Assembly (NCBI GenBank): GCA_003022005.1
Contig: PXRQ01000017.1
Coordinates: 1-11,960, forward strand
From: Halobacteriales archaeon QS_5_70_15
GTDB lineage: Archaea; Halobacteriota; Halobacteria; Halobacteriales; Haloarculaceae
Length of the DNA: 11,960 nucleotides
Reading direction: 5' to 3'
Shown here: positions 1-4,488 of the stretch, piece by piece
Position numbering within the stretch: the stretch's first letter is position 1
Layout: each line of letters opens with the position of its first letter
Notes under the pieces: generated by a model
Databases searched by the model: none
What the model saw: the letters and a program-made list of their open reading frames with translations, nothing else
Told to the model about the DNA's origin: nothing
Translations under genes and position numbers: made by a program

Positions 1-261
1 GAACGCCTCAGCGAGTTCTTGGATAACTCGCTGACTGGACTGTGCGTTGAGGTCCGCGTAGCGTTCGTTGGATTTGAGGTACGAGGAGAGTTCGGCGTGA
101 CCGGGAATGTGGCCTGTCTCACTCCAGACACGTTCGGCGGTCCACCGGGCGATGTTCCAGAGTTTCGAGGCAGCAAACCCGAGCGAATCGAGGTCGTCAC
201 GCACCTGTTGTGGGTTGCAGATGGACGCAACGTGGGTGCGCGTGACCATCGAATCCGCCAT
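1..261 (-). CDS. tnpB: TnpB-family (IS1341-type, IS200/IS605) protein, N-terminal part, cut by window edge
   Basis: This is an RNA-guided nuclease/transposon protein of the IS200/IS605 superfamily. Only its first 87 residues lie in the window, and the frame is open through position 1. Reading from the ATG at 259-261, it starts MADSMVTRTHV and contains SLGFAASKLWN at about residues 27-37, ARWTAERVW, and QSSQRVIQELAEAF at the edge. This N-terminal helical pattern is familiar from haloarchaeal TnpB proteins. The RuvC-like catalytic residues and the zinc ribbon would lie further left and cannot be judged, so whether the gene is intact is unknown. No tnpA is visible upstream, which fits the IS1341 type (TnpB only). 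A TATTTTA-like box on the minus strand at 300-306 could drive it. Family call is from recognition, not from a search. Confidence 0.82.
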   Translation of the reverse strand, partial: MADSMVTRTHVASICNPQQVRDDLDSLGFAASKLWNIARWTAERVWSETGHIPGHAELSSYLKSNERYADLNAQSSQRVIQELAEAF

Positions 262-299
262 ACGTAGCCTATGTTGGTACTCAAACAAATGCGCTTCGG

Positions 300-306
300 T
301 AAAATA
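300..306 (-). promoter_or_regulatory. possible box A (TATA) for tnpB
   Basis: Minus-strand TATTTTA about 40 bases upstream of the tnpB start. If used, it would give a leader of about 15 nt. It is the only AT-rich hexamer in a suitable place; weak evidence. Confidence 0.3.
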
Positions 307-350
307 TCCGAGTGGCCGATGCCGGCGGTTGGGAAACGAAGCGGACGCAA

Positions 351-390
351 TTCACACTCGCCGTAAACGGCGGGACTCTCTCGCTGTGAA
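351..390. repeat. nested inverted repeat upstream of tnpB, possible IS left-end hairpin
   Basis: An inner perfect hairpin CGCCGT-AA-ACGGCG (359-372) sits inside an outer pair TTCACA (351-356) / TGTGAA (385-390). IS200/IS605 elements carry imperfect subterminal hairpins rather than terminal inverted repeats, and this lies about 90-130 bases upstream of tnpB, where the left end is expected. The rest of 262-464 holds no supported gene. The exact IS boundary cannot be fixed without an empty-site comparison. Confidence 0.4.
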
Positions 391-464
391 AGGTAGCGGT
401 GTGGGTGCGTCTCTTGCTACTGTGAGCGCCCAGAGGCATTGCTGTCTCGCGAAAACAGAGTCGC

Positions 465-686
465 CTACCGGATCGTCGCAATCCAGGCCGCGAGGAGTGC
501 GGCGGGAACACTCCAGACGCCCCAGCCGAGGAGATATCCTCCGACGAGAACGGCGACGGCGATGGTGAACAGGACCGCGAGCTGCCGGAGGGCGCGAATG
601 CCGAGGATCCACGCGCCGCGGGCGGTGTCCCGGAGGGGCTGGCGTCCGGCCGTCGCTGCTGTCGTCGAAGACTGTCGGTCAGCCAT
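465..686 (-). CDS. small two-helix membrane protein, unknown function
   Basis: This 73-residue protein has a hydrophilic N-terminus (MADRQSSTTAATAG, about residues 1-30). Two hydrophobic segments follow, at about residues 36-56 (LAVLFTIAVAVLVGGYLLGW) and 58-72 (SVPAALLAAWIAT), and the protein ends with TIR. It is predicted to sit in the cell membrane with two spans. I chose the ATG at 684-686; an upstream in-frame GTG at 714-716 would add ten residues without hydrophobic or conserved character. Codon use and GC match a real haloarchaeal gene. It lies downstream of the trkA-like gene on the same strand, but a strong hairpin (722-759) separates them, so co-transcription is doubtful. No family recognised. 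Confidence 0.6.
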   Translation of the reverse strand: MADRQSSTTAATAGRQPLRDTARGAWILGIRALRQLAVLFTIAVAVLVGGYLLGWGVWSVPAALLAAWIATIR

Positions 687-721
687 CGGCGTCCTCCACG
701 CGACGGTACGTGACACGTAGC

Positions 722-759
722 AGGCGGAAGCCCCCTGCTTTAGGGGTTGGCTTCCGCTT
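722..759. repeat. strong hairpin between trkA-like gene and membrane protein gene (IS end scar or terminator)
   Basis: Outer stem GCGGAAGC (724-731) / GCTTCCGC (750-757), inner stem CCCCT (732-736) / AGGGG (742-746), loop GCTTT, and a three-base bulge. It lies about 30 bases past the stop of the trkA-like gene, so it could end that transcript, but no T-run follows on the minus strand. Its shape also resembles haloarchaeal IS200/IS605-type right-end hairpins. Both readings are inference. Confidence 0.5.
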
Positions 760-790
760 GTTACGTCAAAGAGAGATCACTACAGTGGAA

Positions 791-1444
791 TCACTCTCCC
801 CGAAACGCAGAAATGACAGAGTCTGCGCCGTCGGCATCGGCTGCGACAATATACCGTTCGCCGGCCTCCAGTCGTGTTTCAGAGGTGGCTGTCCGTTCTC
901 CCCCGGCTCCAGAAATCACGAGACTGCCTTCGGGAAGATCAATATCGGCGAGACGTTGTTCCGCCACCGTTGAATCGGCGGCAACGCGGATATCGAACAC
1001 CTCCATCTCACCAGTAACTTCCTCAAGCGTTCGCACGTCGCTCCCGCTGAGTGCGTTCACCGCGGTTTTGACGCTTGCACGCTCAGGGAACACGACCTCG
1101 TCAACAAGTTGTTCGTATTCGTCGGTATCAGCATTAGTGATACGCGCGACCGTTCGGATATCCGGTTGGAACGTTCTCGCAGCTAAGCAGACTGCGAGAT
1201 TAGTGCTGTCGCTGTCCGTCAGCGCGCCGATAACGGTCGTGTCGTCCGTGAGAGCACCTGACAGCACGGCTGGATTTGTCGCGTCACCTCTCACTACAGT
1301 GATGCCGTCCGACTCCTCGTCGTGCAACTGATCCGAATCTTTCTCAATAATCGTTACCTCACTTCCGCGTTGTTTGAAAAATTGAGCGACTCGAAAACCA
1401 ACGCGTCCACCGCCAGCGATTACTATCCGACTATTGTTACCCAT
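791..1444 (-). CDS. TrkA-type RCK-domain potassium-uptake regulator
   Basis: A 217-residue cytoplasmic regulator of K+ transport with one RCK_N and one RCK_C domain, the usual layout for single-RCK TrkA/KtrA proteins. The Rossmann glycine motif is seen near the start (IVIAGGGRVG, a G-x-G-x-x-G pattern). An acidic residue ends the second strand (EVTIIEKD), as expected for NAD(H) or nucleotide binding, and GDATNP and ALTDSDSTNLAVCLAAR are typical RCK_N segments. RCK_C covers about the last 70 residues. No Trk/Ktr membrane subunit is in the window, so the partner is elsewhere. I prefer the ATG at 1442-1444 because a TTTTAA box lies about 27 bases upstream (leaderless type); an ATG two codons earlier (1448-1450) is possible. 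GC is clearly lower than in the right half of the window. Confidence 0.88.
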   Translation of the reverse strand: MGNNSRIVIAGGGRVGFRVAQFFKQRGSEVTIIEKDSDQLHDEESDGITVVRGDATNPAVLSGALTDDTTVIGALTDSDSTNLAVCLAARTFQPDIRTVARITNADTDEYEQLVDEVVFPERASVKTAVNALSGSDVRTLEEVTGEMEVFDIRVAADSTVAEQRLADIDLPEGSLVISGAGGERTATSETRLEAGERYIVAADADGADSVISAFRGE

Positions 1445-1468
1445 ACACATTAAATACGGTAACGCACA

Positions 1469-1474
1469 TTAAAA
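1469..1474 (-). promoter_or_regulatory. box A (TTTTAA) of the trkA-like gene
   Basis: Minus-strand CTTTTAATG. The centre is about 27 bases before the ATG at 1444, the spacing of haloarchaeal leaderless promoters. It therefore supports the shorter start. Confidence 0.55.
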
Positions 1475-1545
1475 GCCACGTCTTGGTTAGACGAAGCGGG
1501 CCACCAACTCGAAACGTTCGCTCCTCGAGGGCCGAGGTAGCTTAC

Positions 1546-1593
1546 GTAGATTCAAGGAGAAAGCCCCACCCTTCGGGGCGGGGAGGATATCAA
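1546..1593 (+). mobile_element. TnpB 3'-end / IS200/IS605-type right-end scar, copy 1
   Basis: Read in frame from 1546, the DNA gives VDSRRKPHPSGRGGYQ, the tail I recognise from the C-terminus of haloarchaeal TnpB proteins, where the gene end overlaps the element's right end. The stretch forms a hairpin CCCC-A-CCC-TTCG-GGG-C-GGGG at 1564-1583 with a TTCG loop. No further tnpB sequence is present upstream, so this is a remnant. It matches the second scar at 3044-3091 at most positions. The rest of 1445-1656 shows no supported gene. Confidence 0.65.
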
Positions 1594-1656
1594 CAAATAG
1601 TGGATGACATGATGTGGGTTGACTTCCAGAAGATACTTAATCTGAAAATTAATTGA

Positions 1657-1782
1657 TATAATACGGCAATCCCCGGTGGTCTCGAAGTATTCCTCGTTCC
1701 CGCTCTGTTCCTGCTTGCCTTCCTCGGACTCGCGGCGAAATACCTCCTGAAATGGTTTCGGCAGGGGTATGAGGACGATTGA
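1657..1782 (+). pseudogene. fragment of a small membrane protein, no start codon
   Basis: An open frame after a TGA at 1654-1656 gives IPGGLEVFLVPALFLLAFL followed by a basic/acidic tail (KYLLKWFRQGYEDD) and a TGA stop at 1780-1782. That is one membrane span with a short cytoplasmic end. No ATG, GTG or TTG is in frame ahead of the hydrophobic part, so it looks like a gene whose beginning was lost, probably when the neighbouring IS scar formed. Alternatively it uses a non-standard start within the AT-rich stretch at 1634-1665. It lies about 80 bases before the SPFH gene on the same strand and may once have belonged with it. Confidence 0.4.
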
Positions 1783-1862
1783 CCTCCTCCCGCGCCTAAT
1801 GGGGGGTCTTAGACCATCGAAATGCTCTAGTTAGTAGACTTAGTAGTGGTGGTTGTGGTTTC

Positions 1863-2771
1863 ATGGCTGAGGCACGATACAAGGCCGCTGCGGTCAGCAT
1901 CGTTCTCGTCCTTCTCGTCTCGCTCGTCGGAGCCGGACTCGCGTACAAACAGGTCCCAGAAGGGCACGAAGGCGTGACGACCGAGTGGGGCGCGGTGACG
2001 GGCGAGACGCTGAGTCCCGGGGCGCACTGGAAAATCCCCGTCATGCAGGGCGTCCAAGACGTCGAGGTCCGTCCGCGGACCTACACGATGAGTCAAACGC
2101 GGGGCGAAGGTGACCAGGCGAGCGCCGACGCCGTCGAGGTGAAGACCGTCAACGGGTCGACCGTCGCCGTCGACATCACGGTGCGCTACCATATCGTCCC
2201 GGACGAGTCGGACGTGTTCGTCGCCGAGTGGAACAACGAACAGCAGATGGAAGAGCGACTCATCCGCCCGACGATCCGGTCGGTCCTCCGGGACGAGGCG
2301 TCGAGTCTTCAGACGACGGGCGAGGGGTCAATCTACACGCAGGGTGGCCGGCAGGCGCTCGAACAGACTGCGATCAAGGCCCTGCGGGCCGAGTTCGACG
2401 GCCAGCCCATCGAACTCGAAGCCGTCCAGATCCGGAATATTGACCTGCCCGAAGAGATCGACCGGACGCTCGACCAGAAGGAACAGGCCAAACAGCAGGT
2501 CGAAGTTGAGCGCGAACAGGTCAAGCAGGAACGCCAGCGGGCCGAACAGCGCCGCGTGCAAGCGCAAGCCGAGGCCGACGTCATCGAGACGCGCGGCGAA
2601 GCCCTGCGGGAGAATCCGGTCGTTCTCGATGCCCGACTCATCGAAGCCTACGATAACGGGACGGTGTTCGTGACAGGGCAGTCCGGGCAGCAGGTCATCC
2701 TCGACGCATCCGACGCAGCACAGAATGGGAATCAATCCACGTCCGAGTCGGGGTCCCTAAGTGGTCCGTAA
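1863..2771 (+). CDS. SPFH/band 7 (prohibitin-like) membrane-anchored protein
   Basis: A 302-residue member of the stomatin/prohibitin/HflK-C superfamily. Such proteins form large ring-like membrane scaffolds, often tied to membrane proteases or lipid domains. One N-terminal membrane helix (about residues 10-28) is followed by an SPFH domain (about 29-205), including the typical start VPEGHEGVTTEWGAV and VDITVRYHI. An Ala/Glu/Gln-rich coiled coil (about 203-250) ends in RGEALRENPVVLDARLIEAYDNG, split here by position: RGEALREN at 244-251, then the PVVLDARLIEAY segment, both typical of prohibitins. The last 20 residues are Ser/Gly/Asn-rich. The next gene starts on the base after its stop, so the two are surely co-translated. 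Target and function in this host are unknown. Confidence 0.9.
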   Translation: MAEARYKAAAVSIVLVLLVSLVGAGLAYKQVPEGHEGVTTEWGAVTGETLSPGAHWKIPVMQGVQDVEVRPRTYTMSQTRGEGDQASADAVEVKTVNGSTVAVDITVRYHIVPDESDVFVAEWNNEQQMEERLIRPTIRSVLRDEASSLQTTGEGSIYTQGGRQALEQTAIKALRAEFDGQPIELEAVQIRNIDLPEEIDRTLDQKEQAKQQVEVEREQVKQERQRAEQRRVQAQAEADVIETRGEALRENPVVLDARLIEAYDNGTVFVTGQSGQQVILDASDAAQNGNQSTSESGSLSGP

Positions 2772-2951
2772 ATGGTCGCAAAACTCGTCCTGTTCCTGCT
2801 CGTCCTGGCGTTCCTCATCGCCGTGGCGACCGTCGCCGCGTATCGCTACTTCGACAACGAGGCGGAGCGCCAGCACGAGAAGGACATGAAGCAGATGGAA
2901 CACACGGAACGGATGGTCGACATCGCCGAGCAGGAACGTGACGACCTGTAG
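2772..2951 (+). CDS. 59-residue membrane/coiled-coil microprotein, unknown function
   Basis: This short gene has an ATG immediately after the TAA of the SPFH gene (zero spacing) and a TAG at 2949-2951. The protein begins MVAKLVLFLLVLAFLIAVAT, one membrane helix (about residues 4-23). A charged, helix-prone tail rich in Glu, Gln, His and Met follows (DNEAERQHEKDMKQMEH...). The layout of anchor plus helical cytoplasmic tail, together with perfect abutment to a membrane scaffold protein, suggests a partner of the SPFH protein; this is inference. A zinc-ribbon frame (GTG at 2938) overlaps its last 14 bases. No family recognised. Confidence 0.65.
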   Translation: MVAKLVLFLLVLAFLIAVATVAAYRYFDNEAERQHEKDMKQMEHTERMVDIAEQERDDL

Positions 2952-2999
2952 GCACTGCGAGTACGAGTGGGACTACACAGGGAAGGTCAACTACCCCAC
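2938..2999 (+). pseudogene. 5' remnant of a zinc-ribbon protein gene
   Basis: From GTG 2938, overlapping the end of the preceding gene by 14 bases, the frame reads MTTCRHCEYEWDYTGKVNYP and then loses sense. The C-x2-C pair followed by Y-E-W-D-Y-T-G is the start of the zinc-ribbon/HTH proteins common in haloarchaea. The second Cys pair, expected directly after NYPT, is missing. The frame stays open past this point only by chance, across an IS scar and into the next gene. The overlap suggests it was the third gene of the SPFH unit before truncation. Confidence 0.5.
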
Positions 3000-3043
3000 C
3001 CTACTTCGCTCACGAGTCTTAGACCACGAAAAAACTAGTTACC

Positions 3044-3091
3044 GTAGATTCGAGGAGAAAGCCCCGCGCTTCGGGGCAGAGAGGATGTCAC
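3044..3091 (+). mobile_element. TnpB 3'-end / IS200/IS605-type right-end scar, copy 2
   Basis: The frame from 3044 gives VDSRRKPRASGQRGCH, parallel to copy 1 at 1546. The hairpin is GCCCCG (3061-3066) / CGGGGC (3072-3077). It begins shortly after the broken zinc-ribbon gene and stops exactly where the 53-nt direct repeat starts (3092). It is therefore sandwiched between two truncated genes, as expected of the remaining end of an inserted element. The tnpB body is gone. Confidence 0.65.
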
Positions 3092-3144
3092 CGCGTCCGA
3101 GGTCGTTGACAAAGTCTCAGAAGAAAGACTCGCTCAGCTGCGCC
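3092..3144. repeat. 53-nt direct repeat, left copy (truncated gene tail)
   Basis: It matches 3767-3819 at 45 of 53 positions without gaps. On the minus strand it encodes AQLSESFF and a stop, against AQVSESFF and a stop in the right copy, and the coding differences are largely third-base. It is thus the 3' end of a gene homologous to the 56-residue gene at 3792-3962, plus its downstream DNA. Similarity ends at 3144, so the rest of that gene copy is missing. Confidence 0.7.
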
Positions 3145-3150
3145 GCCCGG

Positions 3151-3160
3151 TATCTTTTTT
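3151..3160 (+). promoter_or_regulatory. possible promoter box for the 3193 gene, or oligo-T terminator
   Basis: TATCTTTTTT about 35-40 bases before the ATG at 3193 could serve as box A with a short leader. An oligo-T run can equally end transcription coming from the SPFH unit. The sequence does not decide between the two. Confidence 0.3.
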
Positions 3161-3192
3161 CCTTGGGTTCCCGAGGGGCGACAAGAACACCC

Positions 3193-3399
3193 ATGTCCAA
3201 ATCGGAGCCACAACCAACCGTCGAGGAGCAGAGGGACTCAGGGCCCGGGGCTGGCGGCGGCGATGACGGTAATGGCGGTGATGGCAAAGGGCGTTTCGAT
3301 GGCGAAGACCACGAAGGACCGCTTGAGGCCTTCCTCGCGGAACTTGTCACACGGGTGAAACAAGCGTACGGGCTTGAACCGACTTACCGAGACAAGTAG
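3193..3399 (+). CDS. 68-residue acidic, Gly-rich protein, unknown function
   Basis: From the ATG at 3193 the protein has a disordered acidic/Gly-rich first half (MSKSEPQPTVEEQRDSGPGA, then GGGDDGNGGDG). The likely helical C-terminus reads GPLEAFLAELVTRVKQAYGLEPTYRDK (two pieces: GPLEAFLAELVTRVKQ and AYGLEPTYRDK). No Cys, membrane span or signal peptide is seen. The frame is open further upstream (to 2938), but that part crosses an IS scar and the direct repeat, so the internal ATG is the sensible start. The next gene begins five bases after the stop, so the two form a unit. No family recognised; the low-complexity half lowers confidence a little. Confidence 0.55.
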   Translation: MSKSEPQPTVEEQRDSGPGAGGGDDGNGGDGKGRFDGEDHEGPLEAFLAELVTRVKQAYGLEPTYRDK

Positions 3400-3404
3400 T
3401 CATC

Positions 3405-3611
3405 GTGGCGCTGGAAGACGAAATCGGGGTGGGCCTTGATGAGCTGGTTACGATTTTGTTCACTCTCGTTATTGTTATCGTATACCTATTATCAGCGTTG
3501 GATCTCGCTGAAATCAGTGACCAGATGGTCAGAGTAACGGACCTGACGGTCGGGTTCATTATCGGTCGTGTTGCGTCTATGCCCGGTCGAGGAGCCAATA
3601 ACGATACCTGA
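3405..3611 (+). CDS. 68-residue membrane protein, unknown function
   Basis: It has a GTG start five bases after the previous stop. An acidic N-terminus (ALEDEIGVGLDEL) is followed by a strong membrane helix (about residues 16-33, ILFTLVIVIVYLLSAL) and a second, weaker hydrophobic stretch (about 46-58, DLTVGFIIGRVAS). The tail is short and polar. It was probably made together with the acidic 68-residue protein upstream. The pair sits between the two copies of the 53-nt repeat, which suggests it arrived or was duplicated as a cassette. Codon use is less GC-rich than in the right half. No family recognised. Confidence 0.55.
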   Translation: MALEDEIGVGLDELVTILFTLVIVIVYLLSALDLAEISDQMVRVTDLTVGFIIGRVASMPGRGANNDT

Positions 3612-3615
3612 GAAT

Positions 3616-3653
3616 AGAGTTCAGAACTCTTCAACCGGGTCGTACACGCCCGG
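3616..3653. terminator. two adjacent hairpins after the small membrane gene, possible terminator
   Basis: AGAGTT-CAG-AACTCT (3616-3630) is followed by CCGGG (3635-3639) / CCCGG (3649-3653). The first starts five bases after the TGA of the 3405 gene. There is no T-run, so they may instead be part of an insertion-sequence end. I see no gene in 3612-3791. Confidence 0.3.
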
Positions 3654-3766
3654 GCTGATTCTTGGCCTTCGTACAGGTCGCGGCTGTTGAGCCGATACTG
3701 GCACGGATTGAACAGGACAGCCACGGCCCGATCCGTGACGCGATGGTCGTCGGTCACTGTTCTCGT

Positions 3767-3819
3767 CGCGTCCGAGGTCGCTGACGACGTCTCAAAAGAA
3801 GGATTCGCTGACCTGCGCC
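3767..3819. repeat. 53-nt direct repeat, right copy
   Basis: Partner of 3092-3144 (8 mismatches, no gaps). It covers the last eight codons and stop of the 56-residue minus-strand gene plus about 25 bases downstream of it. Confidence 0.7.
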
Positions 3820-3962
3820 AGGCCGTAGGCCGCGCTCGTCGTCGCCTCGGCCAGCAGCTCGTCGCCCCGCCGGAGCGCCACCCGGAGCGTCGCGTCGCTA
3901 TCGTCCTGCTTTTGGGCGTTGAGCGCGACTGTCGTCGGGTCGCCGAACGACTCCTGCGTCAC
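3792..3962 (-). CDS. 56-residue protein, unknown function, coupled to the Cys-rich microprotein
   Basis: It starts with a GTG at 3960-3962 that overlaps the TGA of the upstream 42-residue gene in a GTGA (4-nt overlap), the usual sign of translational coupling. That is why I chose this start over a GTG three codons earlier (3971). The protein reads MTQESFGDPTTVALNAQKQD at its start, then SDATLRVALRRGDELLAEAT, and ends TSAAYGLAQVSESFF. It is soluble, with no Cys, and has alternating beta-like and helical parts. Its tail is duplicated at 3117-3144 with mostly synonymous changes, which argues that it is a real, selected protein. Function unknown. Confidence 0.6.
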   Translation of the reverse strand: MTQESFGDPTTVALNAQKQDDSDATLRVALRRGDELLAEATTSAAYGLAQVSESFF

Positions 3963-4087
3963 GGCTGGCACCTCCCGTCCTCAAGCGCCGAGCAGCGCTT
4001 TTCCGAACAGTCGATTTCGCAGCCGCAGAACTCGCAGATGGGCGAAGTTCGGCCGACGGCGTTCGAGCGAATGCTCAATTCGACCAC
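3959..4087 (-). CDS. 42-residue Cys-rich (zinc-binding) microprotein
   Basis: From a GTG at 4085-4087 the frame gives 42 residues with six cysteines: ICEFCGCEIDCSEKRCSALE, then DGRCQP and a stop. The C-x2-C-x-C-x3-C-x4-C-x7-C spacing strongly suggests metal binding, most likely zinc, as in the many haloarchaeal zinc-finger microproteins. A GGAGG sequence overlaps the GTG; a TTG three codons later (4076-4078) has that GGAGG at a better distance and is an alternative start. The stop overlaps the start of the 56-residue gene. The pair lies directly beyond the 3' end of the tRNA-Ala gene. A nucleic-acid-binding or regulatory role is inference. Confidence 0.58.
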   Translation of the reverse strand: MVELSIRSNAVGRTSPICEFCGCEIDCSEKRCSALEDGRCQP

Positions 4088-4145
4088 CTCCGTTCCCTCT
4101 CAGAATCGCAAGGAAGGGGCGACCCACGCTTGCAATCCTGTTGAA

Positions 4146-4177
4146 CTCCCTTCTGCGAGGGAGTGATCTTGAGCCCG
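4146..4177 (-). pseudogene. degenerate tRNA-Ala fragment
   Basis: On the plus strand AGGGAGTGATCT (4158-4169) and GAGCCCG (4171-4177) both recur, in the same order, in the tRNA-Ala gene (4293-4304 and 4318-4324). In the tRNA they are 13 bases apart, here one. CTCCC (4146-4150) can pair with GGGAG (4159-4163) like the anticodon stem. This looks like a 5'-half copy with the D-arm deleted. Chance similarity is not excluded. Confidence 0.4.
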
Positions 4178-4251
4178 AAAATGGCGAATCCAGCCGTGTT
4201 AGAGTCCGTACCTTGCGGTAGTGAACCCTTGTCACGGCGGAGAAACGGTAG

Positions 4252-4323
4252 TGGACTCGCCGGGATTTGAACCCGGGGCCTCTCCCATGCCAAGGGAGTG
4301 ATCTACCGCTGATCTACGAGCCC
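4252..4323 (-). tRNA. tRNA-Ala (anticodon GGC)
   Basis: 72 nt. The acceptor arms GGGCTCG and CGAGTCC pair fully, with G3-U70 as the alanine identity pair, and the discriminator is A. The D-arm is GATC...GATC, and the anticodon stem CTCCC/GGGAG has loop TTGGCAT, anticodon GGC, reading GCC/GCU codons. The T-arm is CCGGG-TTCAAAT-CCCGG. CCA is not encoded, as usual in archaea, and there is no intron. The 3' end faces the accessory region on the left. Confidence 0.96.
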
Positions 4324-4350
4324 GCACCCGCAACTGAGCCCAGCGCGGCG

Positions 4351-4356
4351 CATAAA
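4351..4356 (-). promoter_or_regulatory. box A (TTTATG) of tRNA-Ala
   Basis: Minus-strand GGTTTATGCG, about 28-30 bases before the first base of the tRNA. This is the expected archaeal TATA-box distance for a transcript starting a few bases upstream of the mature 5' end. Confidence 0.6.
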
Positions 4357-4488
4357 CCCATCGGACCGCGACGGCGCGCGTGCCGCGTCAGCCGGGCCCA
4401 CCCGCCCGGGCACCGTCCTGTAGTTTCAGTTTCACCGCGCAAGGCTCCCGTACTAGTGGTCGGAACGCCAATACGCGAGTGTCCCACC

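Noticed and set aside
3616..3630. Possible CRISPR or short-repeat element from local inverted repeats
   Set aside because: Single hairpins without regularly spaced repeats; no CRISPR array is present anywhere in the window.
3347..3757. 136-residue minus-strand frame opposite the two small membrane-cassette genes
   Set aside because: Its N-terminal part looks like translated non-coding or IS-end DNA and its remainder is Ser/Thr-rich antisense of the better-supported plus-strand genes. No domain or clear start context.
3687..4166. 159-residue plus-strand frame
   Set aside because: It is the antisense of the Cys-rich microprotein and its coupled 56-residue partner, with an Arg-rich, low-sense composition.
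4075..4293. 72-residue minus-strand frame through the tRNA
   Set aside because: Its beginning is a translation of the tRNA-Ala gene, a well-known annotation artefact.
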